A stretch of 64,000 nucleotides of DNA from an uncultured Tenacibaculum sp. (GTDB lineage Bacteria > Bacteroidota > Bacteroidia > Flavobacteriales > Flavobacteriaceae), in the NCBI GenBank assembly GCA_947493285.1, contig CANLQH010000002.1, positions 667,906 through 731,905 on the forward strand. Reading direction: 5' to 3'. The notes beneath the pieces are model-generated. The model worked only from the letters and a program-made list of their open reading frames with translations, had not been told where the DNA came from and did no database searches. Below are positions 1-8,043 of the stretch, one piece after another. Position numbers and translations under genes: made by a program. The first letter of the stretch is position 1, and the number at the start of each line of letters is the position of its first letter.

Positions 1-1
1 T

Positions 2-370
2 GGAAATCCAGGACTTATGGAGTATAGGGGAGTTCTTACACATAATAAAAAAGAAATTTTTAAAATGGGGCCGTTTAAAAATGGAACCAATAATATCGGT
101 GAGTTTTTAGCTTTAGTGCATGGAATTGCTTTATTAAAAAGTAAAAAAATGGACAAGCTTCCTATTTATTCAGATTCAAAAATTGCAATGAGTTGGGTTC
201 AAAAAAAGCAATGTAGGACTAATGTTGTTTTTGATGCTAGTAATAAAGAAATTTTAGCTCTGATTCTTAGAGCTGAAAAATGGTTGAAAGAAAATACATA
301 TAGTAATCCTTTATTAAAATGGGAAACCAAAGCATGGGGTGAAATCCCTGCGGATTTTGGAAGAAAATAA
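2..370 (+). CDS. Ribonuclease H family protein, 5' end cut by window edge
   Basis: The reading frame is open from base 2 to the stop at 370 and begins with residues GNPGLMEYRGV, the glycine/asparagine-rich turn that follows the first catalytic Asp in the RNase HI fold. Later residues NNIGEFLALVHGI contain the second acidic residue (Glu of the GEF segment) and YSDSKIAMSWV contains the third catalytic Asp followed by the Ser/x/x/A helix. The family cleaves RNA in RNA:DNA hybrids. The true start and probably an N-terminal viroplasmin-like (hybrid-binding) module lie upstream of the window, so the ATG at 17 is internal and should not be taken as the start. The gene ends in a strong hairpin shared with the convergent rseP gene. 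Confidence 0.85.
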   Translation, partial: GNPGLMEYRGVLTHNKKEIFKMGPFKNGTNNIGEFLALVHGIALLKSKKMDKLPIYSDSKIAMSWVQKKQCRTNVVFDASNKEILALILRAEKWLKENTYSNPLLKWETKAWGEIPADFGRK

Positions 371-374
371 AAAA

Positions 375-396
375 GCCTCGTAAATATTTACGAGGC
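375..396. terminator. Bidirectional rho-independent terminator
   Basis: A perfect 22-base palindrome (arms GCCTCGTAAAT) has a run of A on its left and T on its right, so it can stop transcription from the RNase H gene and from convergent rseP. Confidence 0.8.
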
Positions 397-420
397 TTTT
401 TTATTTATTGTTATGAAGTT

Positions 421-1770
421 TTATTTAAAAAACGTTCTAAATATATCATTACCATTAGCAAACAATAGTAGAATTATTAATAGGATAAATCCTGTTACTT
501 GTGCGTATTCTAAGAACTTATCTCCTGGTTTTTTACCTGTAATCATTTCCCATAGAGTAAATACTACGTGTCCACCATCTAAAGCAGGGATTGGTAATAA
601 ATTCATGAACCCTAACATGATTGATAAGAACGCAGTGATGTTCCAAAATGTTTGCCAGCTAAATTCTGAAGGGAAGATACTACCAATAGAAATAAACCCA
701 CCTAAACCTTTATAAGCACCTGTACTAGGATTAAAAATCTTTTTCATTTGCTTTACATAGTTTGTTAAGGTAGTCCAGGCTTTGTTTGTTCCAGCAGGAA
801 TAGCTTCACTAAAAGAATATTTTTTTTCAGCTAATTGATAATATCCTAGTTTTTCTAAGTCTGAATAAGGTAATTGTGTTTTGTAAATCATTAATTTACC
901 TTCTTCATTAACTTTAGCACTTATATTTTTAGTTTCTTCTTTTCTATTCACGGTAAGATTTACTGTTTGGCCTTTATTAAGGTCAAGTAAAGCTTCTACT
1001 TGATCGATATATTTTACAGGTTCACCATTTACAAGAGTAACAATATCTCCTTTTTCTAAACCAGAATTTGAATTTTGAGAATCAGCAGGTATTTTACCAA
1101 TAACAAAAGGATACCTAGGAGATACAAAAGCTCCAGCATCTTTACCTCTATCAACTAACTTAGAAATAAAATCTGTAGGAATTACTTTTTCAAGAACCTC
1201 TCCATTTCTCTCAATAGTATAGTTGTTTCCGTTTATAAATTCTAAAGGTAATTCTCTAAATTTTTGAATTGTTTGCCCGTCAATAGTTAATATTTTATCT
1301 CCGGTTTCTAAACCTAAATCTTTACCTAATTGATCTTGAACCCAAACACCATCTTTTAAACTTTCGTTTGGTAAAAACTTTTCACCATAAGCATACATTA
1401 AACAGATGTAGATAACAATACCTAAAACAAAATTTACAAAAACACCACCTAGCATAATAATTAAACGTTGCCATGCTGGTTTAGAACGAAACTCCCAAGG
1501 TTGTGGTGGTAAAGCCATTTGCTCAGTATCCATGCTTTCATCAATCATTCCAGATATTTTTACATATCCTCCTAACGGAATCCAACCAATACCATATACG
1601 GTATCACCAATTTTCTTTTTAAACAATGAAAATTTATAATCGAAAAATAAGTAGAATTTCTCTACTCTTGTTTTAAATAATTTAGCAGGAATAAAATGTC
1701 CTAACTCATGCAAAACAATTAGTAGCGATAAGCTTAAAATAAATTGTGATGCTTTTATTAATATTTCCAT
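421..1770 (-). CDS. rseP: RseP-like site-2 zinc metalloprotease (M50)
   Basis: 449 residues. The zinc motif HELGH is at residues 21-25 in the first membrane helix, and the second conserved motif PALDGGH is near residues 395-401 in a late helix; both are required in site-2 proteases. Between them lie two PDZ-like regions (about residues 130-210 and 215-290), which in the E. coli family member help gate access of substrate. The enzyme cuts transmembrane segments, classically anti-sigma factors after a first periplasmic cleavage. No sigma factor or anti-sigma gene lies beside it here, so the local target cannot be read from context. A TACATTTG box on the minus strand (1800-1807) is a candidate -7 promoter element 30 bases upstream. 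Confidence 0.93.
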   Translation of the reverse strand: MEILIKASQFILSLSLLIVLHELGHFIPAKLFKTRVEKFYLFFDYKFSLFKKKIGDTVYGIGWIPLGGYVKISGMIDESMDTEQMALPPQPWEFRSKPAWQRLIIMLGGVFVNFVLGIVIYICLMYAYGEKFLPNESLKDGVWVQDQLGKDLGLETGDKILTIDGQTIQKFRELPLEFINGNNYTIERNGEVLEKVIPTDFISKLVDRGKDAGAFVSPRYPFVIGKIPADSQNSNSGLEKGDIVTLVNGEPVKYIDQVEALLDLNKGQTVNLTVNRKEETKNISAKVNEEGKLMIYKTQLPYSDLEKLGYYQLAEKKYSFSEAIPAGTNKAWTTLTNYVKQMKKIFNPSTGAYKGLGGFISIGSIFPSEFSWQTFWNITAFLSIMLGFMNLLPIPALDGGHVVFTLWEMITGKKPGDKFLEYAQVTGFILLIILLLFANGNDIFRTFFK

Positions 1771-1903
1771 AAAGGTGTTTGTCTAAATTTAAAATCTGAC
1801 AAATGTACGTTTTTCAAAAGAGTTCTAAAAACTTGAGAAGTAGTTGCAGCTTGGTTTTAACAAACTTTTTAAGGTTCGAGTAAGCATACCCTGTTTTTAG
1901 TCG

Positions 1904-1911
1904 TATTTTTG
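1904..1911 (+). promoter_or_regulatory. Candidate -7 box for the SCO1-like gene
   Basis: TATTTTTG matches the Bacteroidota -7 consensus TAnnTTTG and lies 17 bases before the ATG at 1929. No clear TTTG -33 box was found at the expected distance, so this is tentative. Confidence 0.4.
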
Positions 1912-1928
1912 TAGAAAAATTAAAGAGA

Positions 1929-2606
1929 ATGGACTTAAAGTTCTTTAAAAAATCAAAAAGCACCTTGCTTTTTTTAATCGTTTTTTGCGCAGTTGGTATC
2001 CCAGTTTTTTATCATTTAGTAAAGGTAGATGATCGATTACCAATTTATAATCCTGCTGATATTAACCCTAAGCTAGTAGATATTTCTGTTAGAACAAAAT
2101 CTAGAAATCACACTATTGGCGATTTTAAATTGATTAATCAGAATGGAGAAACGATTACGAATGCTAATTATAAAGATAAAATTTACATAGCCGATTTCTT
2201 TTTTACACGTTGCCAAACAATTTGTATTGCGATGGCGTATAATATGAGCGAACTACAAGAGCATTACAAAAAAGATAATGATATCATGTTTTTATCACAT
2301 TCGGTAACTCCAGTAATGGATAGTGTTCCGCAATTAAAAAAGTATGCAGAGAGTAAAGGAGTAATTGATGGAAAATGGAATGTAACTACTGGAGATAAAA
2401 AACATATTTACAACTTAGCTCGTAAACATTATTTTGCTGTTTTAGATGAAGGAGATGGAGGTGATAACGATTGGGTACACACTGAAAACTTTGTGCTTAT
2501 TGACAAAGAAGGTCGCATTAGAGGTTCTTATGACGGAACCAAAAAAGAAAACATGCAAAAAATTATTGATGATATTACGTTGTTAAAAGAAGAATATAAA
2601 AAATAA
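1929..2606 (+). CDS. SCO1/SenC/PrrC family copper chaperone
   Basis: 225 residues with one N-terminal membrane anchor (about residues 12-31) followed by a thioredoxin-like domain. The copper-binding motif CxxxC is present as C95-QTI-C99 and the distant ligand is H184 (sequence WVHTENF). These three residues define SCO proteins, which deliver copper to the CuA centre of cytochrome c oxidase or act as redox partners during its assembly. The protein would sit on the outer face of the inner membrane. It is a single gene, divergent from rseP and convergent with the SdpI-like gene, so context does not add to the assignment. Family membership is firm; the exact client oxidase is inferred. Confidence 0.9.
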   Translation: MDLKFFKKSKSTLLFLIVFCAVGIPVFYHLVKVDDRLPIYNPADINPKLVDISVRTKSRNHTIGDFKLINQNGETITNANYKDKIYIADFFFTRCQTICIAMAYNMSELQEHYKKDNDIMFLSHSVTPVMDSVPQLKKYAESKGVIDGKWNVTTGDKKHIYNLARKHYFAVLDEGDGGDNDWVHTENFVLIDKEGRIRGSYDGTKKENMQKIIDDITLLKEEYKK

Positions 2607-2611
2607 TAGTA

Positions 2612-2953
2612 CTACTTTTTATTCCCTTCTTCATCAAAATTCTTATTAATCTCTTGTTCAGTTTTTATTATTGCTGCACCTAAAGAGAATAGCATAATAG
2701 CCATTGGTTGCCAGCTAACATTTTTAGAAAAACTAACAAATATTAGGGCAGCAAAAAACGAAATAGCAGAATAGATTAAAAACTGCTTTGTAAAATAAGT
2801 GTTTGCAAACTTCCAGATAGTATCGTTCTTCATTGTTCTATTAGTACGATACCCATAAATGGCATTTATTTTCTTTGGAGGAAAGAAATAGAAAATAATA
2901 CTAAACAAAAAAAGTAAACCGTTTATAGAAAGAATATAGTAATAAGGATTCAT
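2612..2953 (-). CDS. SdpI family membrane protein
   Basis: 113 residues, predominantly hydrophobic, with helices near residues 5-25, 60-78 and 82-98. The segment YGYRTNRTMKNDTIWKFAN has the spacing of the conserved GYRT-(S/T)-N-W-x-x-AN motif of the SdpI/YhfL family. SdpI in Bacillus is an immunity protein against the SdpC toxin, but most family members, including short ones like this, have no proven role. No toxin gene is adjacent. It ends 5 bases from the convergent SCO1-like gene, and lies 3 bases downstream of the serine hydrolase gene on the same strand, so the two are probably cotranscribed. Confidence 0.75.
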   Translation of the reverse strand: MNPYYYILSINGLLFLFSIIFYFFPPKKINAIYGYRTNRTMKNDTIWKFANTYFTKQFLIYSAISFFAALIFVSFSKNVSWQPMAIMLFSLGAAIIKTEQEINKNFDEEGNKK

Positions 2954-2956
2954 TGA

Positions 2957-4282
2957 TTAGTTTTTTATAGAATTTATAATTCCTTTAAGTAAAGTATTCA
3001 CATCAGCATTTTTGGTAAGTCCTGTACGAACTACCACTAAATTTTCGCTTGGTAAAATAAATACATTCTGACCTTTATATCCATTAAAAGAGTACATGTT
3101 TTTCGGAACATCAGGATATCTACTACCAGCATTTAACCATATTTGTGCACCATACCAACCATCTGAAGTAGGTGTAGGGGTTGTTGCATAATCTACCCAA
3201 TCTTTATCGAATATATTTTCTTCATTCCACTCGCCATTGTGTAAGTATAGTAACCCTAATTTAGCCCAATCTCTTGCGGTTGCCCAAGCATACGAAGAAC
3301 CAACATAATTACCACTCATATCAGTTTCAATTACCATTGAGTTCATTCCAATTTTATCGATTAAAGCATTATACCAAAAATCTAAATACTCTTGATGCGT
3401 GTTAAACTTAGATCGTAAAATTCCTGAAAGTAAATTGGTGGTTCCAGAAGAATAATTCCAAGTTTCGTTTGGTTTACCTATTAAAGATTTGTCAATTTGA
3501 GTTTTGGTCATGTCTTTTTGTAGAAAAAGCATTTTGGTAACATCAGAAATAGAATTGTAATCTTCTGTCCATTCTAACCCAGAATTCATTTGGAGTAAAT
3601 TATGTAGCGTAATGTTTTTACGTTCATCATTTTCCCATTCTTCAAATAGATTATCAGTTTGCACATCTATTCTACCTTGGCAACGTAAAATTCCGAACAT
3701 AGTACTGGTAATACTTTTAGTCATAGACCAACCAATTTGTAAGGATTCTTTCGTAAAACCTTTATCGTATTTTTCAGCAATGATCTTATCTTTATATAAT
3801 ACGACTACAGATCGAGTTTTGTTTCTGTCGTTAAAAATAGTATCAATAGTTTCGTTTAGTTTTTTATAATCAACATTAGAAAAAACAGTATCAATTTGCT
3901 CCGCGTTTCCATATGGGAATGGAGTTATGTTATCTGGTTTTGATCTAAAAGGAACTAAAGGTTTTTTAGAAGTGTCATAATCATTAGTAATTAAAACAGC
4001 ACCTAACCCTTTTCTGTAAACAGCTTTTCTTTTTAGTAAGCCAAATGCAGAACCAATTGCAGATTTCTCCTCAGTATCAATCTTATCTGTAGTTAAATTG
4101 ATAGGAGAAAAATCATTATCGTTATTGTCAGTAAACTCTAAAGTTCTATTAGCAAGAAATATAGAAGATGCTGTGTTTTTAGCAGAATATCCAGCAAGGA
4201 TATTTAATTTAGGATAATTGTAAATTACAGCAACAATGAGAATTACTGCAATTAAAAGTAATATTCTTTTTAAATTTTTCAT
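2957..4282 (-). CDS. Serine hydrolase, beta-lactamase/NylB-like fold, membrane anchored
   Basis: 441 residues if started at the ATG at 4282; a longer frame to 4360 exists but its extra 26 residues overlap the candidate promoters, and the start at 4282 puts a typical hydrophobic signal anchor first (MKNLKRILLLIAVILI). The catalytic SxxK motif is SMTK (residues 186-189), and the Tyr motif is WNYSSGTTN, which resembles the YSxG version in 6-aminohexanoate-dimer hydrolases rather than the YxN of class C beta-lactamases. Members of PF00144 include esterases, amidases and D-peptidases. The substrate cannot be inferred from sequence; a periplasmic hydrolase is likely. It probably shares a transcript with the SdpI-like gene downstream. 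Confidence 0.85.
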   Translation of the reverse strand: MKNLKRILLLIAVILIVAVIYNYPKLNILAGYSAKNTASSIFLANRTLEFTDNNDNDFSPINLTTDKIDTEEKSAIGSAFGLLKRKAVYRKGLGAVLITNDYDTSKKPLVPFRSKPDNITPFPYGNAEQIDTVFSNVDYKKLNETIDTIFNDRNKTRSVVVLYKDKIIAEKYDKGFTKESLQIGWSMTKSITSTMFGILRCQGRIDVQTDNLFEEWENDERKNITLHNLLQMNSGLEWTEDYNSISDVTKMLFLQKDMTKTQIDKSLIGKPNETWNYSSGTTNLLSGILRSKFNTHQEYLDFWYNALIDKIGMNSMVIETDMSGNYVGSSYAWATARDWAKLGLLYLHNGEWNEENIFDKDWVDYATTPTPTSDGWYGAQIWLNAGSRYPDVPKNMYSFNGYKGQNVFILPSENLVVVRTGLTKNADVNTLLKGIINSIKN

Positions 4283-4298
4283 AGAGGGACTTTTTTTA

Positions 4299-4306
4299 CA
4301 AATGTA
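4299..4306 (-). promoter_or_regulatory. Candidate -7 box for the serine hydrolase
   Basis: On the minus strand this reads TACATTTG, matching TAnnTTTG, 17-24 bases upstream of the start at 4282. It supports the shorter start because the longer frame would place the box inside the coding region. Confidence 0.45.
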
Positions 4307-4325
4307 AGAATTTAATTGATTGATG

Positions 4326-4355
4326 TTTGTATTTGAAATGCAACCCCTACCTTTG
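4326..4355 (+). promoter_or_regulatory. Promoter of sufS (TTTG and TAnnTTTG boxes)
   Basis: TTTG at 4326-4329 and TACCTTTG at 4348-4355 are separated by 18 bases, close to the Bacteroidota primary sigma factor consensus spacing. The predicted transcript start falls about 12 bases before the sufS ATG at 4374. This is the best two-box match seen in the window. Confidence 0.6.
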
Positions 4356-4373
4356 CTCAAAATTTGATTTTAT

Positions 4374-5585
4374 ATGTTTAATGTAGATAAAATTCGAGCT
4401 GATTTTCCTATTTTAAATCGTGAAATACACGGCAAAAAACTAGTGTATTTAGATAACGGAGCAACTTCTCAAACACCTCAGGTGGTTATCGATGCTATTG
4501 TAGATTATTACAGTAATTACAATGCTAATATTCACAGAGGTGTGCATACTCTAAGTCAAGAAGCGACTGATAAATATGAAGAAGCGCGTATAAAGATTCA
4601 AAAACATTTTAACGCGAAACATTCGTATGAAATTATTTTAACGTCAGGAACTACCCATAGTATTAATATTGTGGCTTCTGGTTTTGCATCTTTATTAAAA
4701 GAAGGAGATGAAATTATCGTATCTTCTTTAGAGCATCATTCTAATATTGTTCCTTGGCAAATGCTTTGTGAAAAAACAGGAGCTGTTTTAAAAGTGATTC
4801 CTATGGATGAAGATGGTTCGCTACGAATGGACATTTATCATGAGCTTTTAAATAGTAAAACTAAATTAGTTTTCTGTAATCATGTATCGAATGCTTTAGG
4901 AACTATTAATCCAATTGAAGAAATTGTTCATGCAGCTCATAAATTTGGAGCTTATGTTTTAATTGATGGAGCGCAAGCAGTACCACATATAAAACCTGAT
5001 GTACAAGAGTTAGATGTAGATTTTTATGTTGCATCTGCTCATAAAATGTGCGGACCAACAGGAGTAGGTTTATTATATGGTAAAGAAGAGTTGTTAAATA
5101 TGTTGCCGCCATACCAAGGAGGAGGTGAGATGATTGAAACCGTAACTTTTGAAAAAACCACTTATGCAGGTTTACCTCATAAGTTCGAAGCAGGAACTCC
5201 GAATATTTGTGGTGGAATTGCATTTGGAGCTGCGGTAGATTATATGAATGCTATTGGCTTTGAAAACATAGCAAAACAAGAAGGAGAATTATTAGCTTAC
5301 GGAACACAAGAGTTAGAAAAAATAGAAAGTTTAAAAATTTACGGAACAACTAATAAAGCATCTGTAATATCTTTTAATATAGAAGGAATTCATCCGTATG
5401 ATGTAGGTTCTATTTTAGATAAACTAGGAGTAGCTGTTCGTACCGGTCATCATTGTGCGCAACCTATCATGAATTTTTACTGTATCCCAGGTACGATAAG
5501 AGCATCGTTTACTTTTTATAACACTAAAGAAGAAGTAGATGTTTTAGTTAGTGCGGTTAAAAAAGCAAAAATGATGTTGAGTTAA
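4374..5585 (+). CDS. sufS: Cysteine desulfurase SufS
   Basis: 403 residues, full length for group II cysteine desulfurases. The PLP lysine is K224 in SAHKMCGPTG, the cofactor-stacking His is in SLEHHSN (residues 118-124), and the persulfide Cys is C361 in RTGHHCAQP. The enzyme takes sulfur from L-cysteine as a protein-bound persulfide for Fe-S cluster building, normally passing it to SufE or SufU. The other suf genes are not in the window on this side, so sufS is detached here or at the tail of an operon that has been rearranged. It has its own promoter. The polyamine gene speD starts only 42 bases downstream, with no terminator between, so read-through into that locus is possible. Confidence 0.95.
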   Translation: MFNVDKIRADFPILNREIHGKKLVYLDNGATSQTPQVVIDAIVDYYSNYNANIHRGVHTLSQEATDKYEEARIKIQKHFNAKHSYEIILTSGTTHSINIVASGFASLLKEGDEIIVSSLEHHSNIVPWQMLCEKTGAVLKVIPMDEDGSLRMDIYHELLNSKTKLVFCNHVSNALGTINPIEEIVHAAHKFGAYVLIDGAQAVPHIKPDVQELDVDFYVASAHKMCGPTGVGLLYGKEELLNMLPPYQGGGEMIETVTFEKTTYAGLPHKFEAGTPNICGGIAFGAAVDYMNAIGFENIAKQEGELLAYGTQELEKIESLKIYGTTNKASVISFNIEGIHPYDVGSILDKLGVAVRTGHHCAQPIMNFYCIPGTIRASFTFYNTKEEVDVLVSAVKKAKMMLS

Positions 5586-5627
5586 ACTGAATCTTTTTCA
5601 TTTTTGAAAAACTTGTATATTTGAAAA

Positions 5628-5993
5628 ATGAAAAAGAGTTTAGGTTATCAAACCACTATAGATTTTTATGATTGTGATGCAACAATTATAGATTCTGTTT
5701 CTTCAATAAAAAACATTTTAGAAAAAGCTGCTAAAATCATGAATTTATCTGTGGTTAATACTACAATTCATGAATTTTCTCCGATTGGTATTAGTGGTGT
5801 AATTGTAATTAAAGAAAGCCATATTGCAATACATACGTGGCCAGAACACAATTACGTTGCTTTAGATTTTTTTACTTGTAATAAAGCATTCGATTTAGAG
5901 GAAGGTATATTTTGGATTCAAGAACAATTCAAGTCTAAAAAAATCGAAAAAAACTCAAGTCAAAGAGGTTTCTTAGATAAAATTAAAGAGTAA
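5628..5993 (+). CDS. speD: S-adenosylmethionine decarboxylase proenzyme
   Basis: 121 residues, the size of the class 1B (SpeH-type) enzymes. The self-cleavage motif is ESHIAIHTWPEHN: S64 would become the pyruvoyl group, H69 and C84 (in FFTCN) match the processing His and catalytic Cys of the Thermotoga enzyme with an offset of one. It makes decarboxylated SAM, the aminopropyl donor for spermidine. The stop codon overlaps the ATG of the ion-channel gene by one base, so translation is likely coupled. Four genes downstream is a spermidine-synthase-like enzyme, which is the expected user of its product. This makes the intervening channel, DUF4178 and lipoprotein genes part of a polyamine-linked unit rather than chance neighbours. 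Confidence 0.93.
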   Translation: MKKSLGYQTTIDFYDCDATIIDSVSSIKNILEKAAKIMNLSVVNTTIHEFSPIGISGVIVIKESHIAIHTWPEHNYVALDFFTCNKAFDLEEGIFWIQEQFKSKKIEKNSSQRGFLDKIKE

Positions 5994-6780
5994 TGATAAA
6001 ACAAAAAGTAGCATTATTATTCGATGATGAAAAAGGCAACTTTAAAGGAGATAGAATTGTAGAATATTTTATTTCTTGGCTGATTATTATCAATATGATT
6101 GCTATAGTTTTAGAGTCGTATGAATCTATAAATATTACATATTTTTATTATTTTAATCTATTAGAGATTTTTTCTATAATCGTATTTAGTATAGAATATC
6201 TTGTAAGAATTTGGGTAGCAGATATAATTTACCCTAATTTAAAACCTTTTAAAGCGAGAATAAAATACATTACTTCGTTTATGGGAGTTATTGATTTAAT
6301 AGCAATCGTTCCGTTTTTCCTTCCTTATTTTATAAAAATAGATTTACGAATTCTTAGAACACTACGCTTATTTAGATTACTGCGTTTGCTAAAATTAAAA
6401 CGTTATTTTAAATCATTAAGTGTTATAAAAAGTGTAGTTATAAAAACAAAAAACGAAATTATAGTTACTGTTTTTATGGTTTTTTTATTATTGATATTAG
6501 CATCAACATTAATGTATAATATCGAAAAAAATGCGCAACCAGAAGCTTTTCAAAATATTGGACAAGCAATGTGGTGGGCAGTAGCAACTTTAACAACAGT
6601 TGGGTATGGAGATATTTACCCAATAACAGGTTTAGGTAAGCTTTTATAGCTTTGTTAGGTATTGGTATTGTTGCTTTACCAACCGGAATTATCAGTTCTG
6701 CTTATATTGAAGAAATAAGAAAGTTAAGAGTAGAAAAAGAACAGTGTAACTGTCCGCATTGTGGAAAAGAAATAAATTAA
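5993..6780 (+). pseudogene. Voltage-gated-type potassium channel, frameshifted before S6
   Basis: The first frame (5993-6649, 218 residues) holds S1-S5 and the pore: helices near 24-42, 52-72 and 98-116, an S4 voltage sensor at 117-136 with Arg at 119, 122, 125, 128 and 131, and the potassium filter TTVGYGD at 201-207. It then stops at a TAG, 11 codons after the filter. A second frame, shifted by -1, is open from about 6640 to 6780 and encodes exactly what should follow: IALLGIGIVALPTGIISSAYIEEI, the pore-lining S6, then a coiled segment and a CxCxxC tail (CNCPHCGKEIN). Three residues are also missing at the junction compared with related channels, which fits a 10-base deletion. As written, the product lacks S6 and could not form a pore. 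A sequencing error, a true pseudogene or phase variation are all possible. Confidence 0.8.
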
Positions 6781-6785
6781 TTATT

Positions 6786-7271
6786 ATGTTTTGGAAAAGT
6801 TCGAAAGAATATGATTTAGATAAGTTAAAAGTTGGATTTAAGTTTGATTTATACAATACTAATTGGAAAATTGTTGAGGTAGGGCAATACGATTGGAGAA
6901 TGGATAATTCAAGTATTGAGTATACTATAAAATCATCTGGTAAAGAAGCTTTTTTAGAGGTAGAGTTTGAAAAAGGAAAATATGAAGTAACGTATAGCGA
7001 AGTTGTTTTTATTGACGAAGCTTTCTTGATTGATGCTATTGCATCAAAGCAAATATTACATAATAATAAGTTATACGAATTAGATGAGACTTATAAAGGT
7101 GATTATAAAAATTTAACAACTCATTCTTCAAGAGAGAACTTAGAATGTTTTCTTTTTTATGCTGATGACGAGGAATTACTAACGATTGAAAAATGGCAAG
7201 ATGGTAGTTTAGAAGTCTTTTTGGGCGAAGAATTAAAAGCGAAAAAAATTAAAAACATCAAAGAAAATTAA
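6786..7271 (+). CDS. DUF4178 domain protein
   Basis: 161 residues from the ATG at 6786, six bases after the restored channel stop; an ATG at 6759 would overlap the channel tail and is unlikely. The segment LKVGFKFDLYNTNWKIVEVG followed by an aromatic/charged region with EYTIKSSGKEAFLEVEFEKGKYEVTY has the pattern of DUF4178: a short beta-rich fold opening with a G-x-x-hydrophobic strand and ending in W/F-L-x-V-E. No signal peptide or membrane helix is seen, so it should be cytoplasmic or bound to a partner. From memory, DUF4178 genes recur beside SAM decarboxylase, spermidine-synthase-like and DUF350 membrane genes in many bacteria, which agrees with this locus. Its molecular function is not known to me. 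Confidence 0.8.
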   Translation: MFWKSSKEYDLDKLKVGFKFDLYNTNWKIVEVGQYDWRMDNSSIEYTIKSSGKEAFLEVEFEKGKYEVTYSEVVFIDEAFLIDAIASKQILHNNKLYELDETYKGDYKNLTTHSSRENLECFLFYADDEELLTIEKWQDGSLEVFLGEELKAKKIKNIKEN

Positions 7272-7273
7272 TT

Positions 7274-8038
7274 ATGAAAAATATACTATATCCATTGGTT
7301 GCATCTTTATTATTAATAGGATGTTCATCAAGTGTAAAACCGCCAAAAACAGTATCAGTAGAACCTACAGAAGAGCTTGTAAAAGAGTATAGAAATCAAG
7401 ATTTTTCAATTGTTTTAGATGATATGAAAATTGAAGAAGAAACTAATTTGATGGATTATCAGCATAAATATAAAGTTTTAACAATGGTTGGAGATTCTTT
7501 ACATGCTAAAAAGATGCCATGGAAAACGGTAAATAAAAAATATTTTAAAGAACATGAAAATGATTTAGGAATGGAAGTTATTTCTAAACATAATGGAAAA
7601 ATATCAAGAGTAGCACAACCCGTTGGTTTTGGTTGGGCTATTGGTAATGAAAAGCATGGTGAGTGGGAACCTGTAAAAAAAGACTCTACATCATCAAACA
7701 ATAATCATGCATCTAACAGAAGATGGAGAACACATTCAACAAGTCCATTCTTGTGGTATTGGTTACTATCAAGGCGTAGTACTTATAGAAATGATTATAA
7801 CGGATATCAAAGAAATTATAATTCAGGGAAATCTTATTATGGTAATAATACCTCTGGCGGAAGTTATACTTATGGAACCCGAAGTAATTATGAAAAAACA
7901 AAAAGAAGCTCATTTTTTTCGAGAAAGACACAAAATGCGAGTAGATGGAATAGTTTGACAAACAAATCATCGAGAAGTTCATCAAGATATTCAAACGGAT
8001 CATCAACCAGATCACGCTCTGGCGGATACGGAAAATAA
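7274..8038 (+). CDS. Lipoprotein with Ser/Arg/Tyr/Gly-rich tail, polyamine locus
   Basis: 254 residues. A lipobox LLIGC places the lipidated Cys at residue 17. Residues 20-130 form an ordinary mixed domain with repeated Lys/Glu-rich helices and a GFGWAIGNEKHGEW segment; residues 135-254 are low complexity, rich in Ser, Arg, Asn, Tyr and Gly, strongly basic, with an aromatic patch LWYWLLSRRS near 155-164 and the end RSRSGGYGK. I do not recognise a family. The arrangement is reminiscent of envelope proteins near glutathionylspermidine-synthase-like genes in Gammaproteobacteria (DUF1190 type), which also end in Ser/Gly-rich tails, but this is an analogy only. It starts 2 bases after DUF4178 and ends 5 bases before the SpeE-like gene. 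Confidence 0.8.
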   Translation: MKNILYPLVASLLLIGCSSSVKPPKTVSVEPTEELVKEYRNQDFSIVLDDMKIEEETNLMDYQHKYKVLTMVGDSLHAKKMPWKTVNKKYFKEHENDLGMEVISKHNGKISRVAQPVGFGWAIGNEKHGEWEPVKKDSTSSNNNHASNRRWRTHSTSPFLWYWLLSRRSTYRNDYNGYQRNYNSGKSYYGNNTSGGSYTYGTRSNYEKTKRSSFFSRKTQNASRWNSLTNKSSRSSSRYSNGSSTRSRSGGYGK

Positions 8039-8043
8039 TAGTT

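Noticed and set aside
5616..5623. TATATTTG as a promoter for speD
   Set aside because: It matches TAnnTTTG but ends only 4 bases before the ATG, so the transcript would begin at or within the start codon, and no TTTG box is at the right distance.
6638..6649. Programmed -1 ribosomal frameshift in the channel gene
   Set aside because: The site reads G-CTT-TTA, not the X-XXY-YYZ heptamer; only the second codon could re-pair. Three residues would still be missing after a shift, so a deletion or sequence error fits better.
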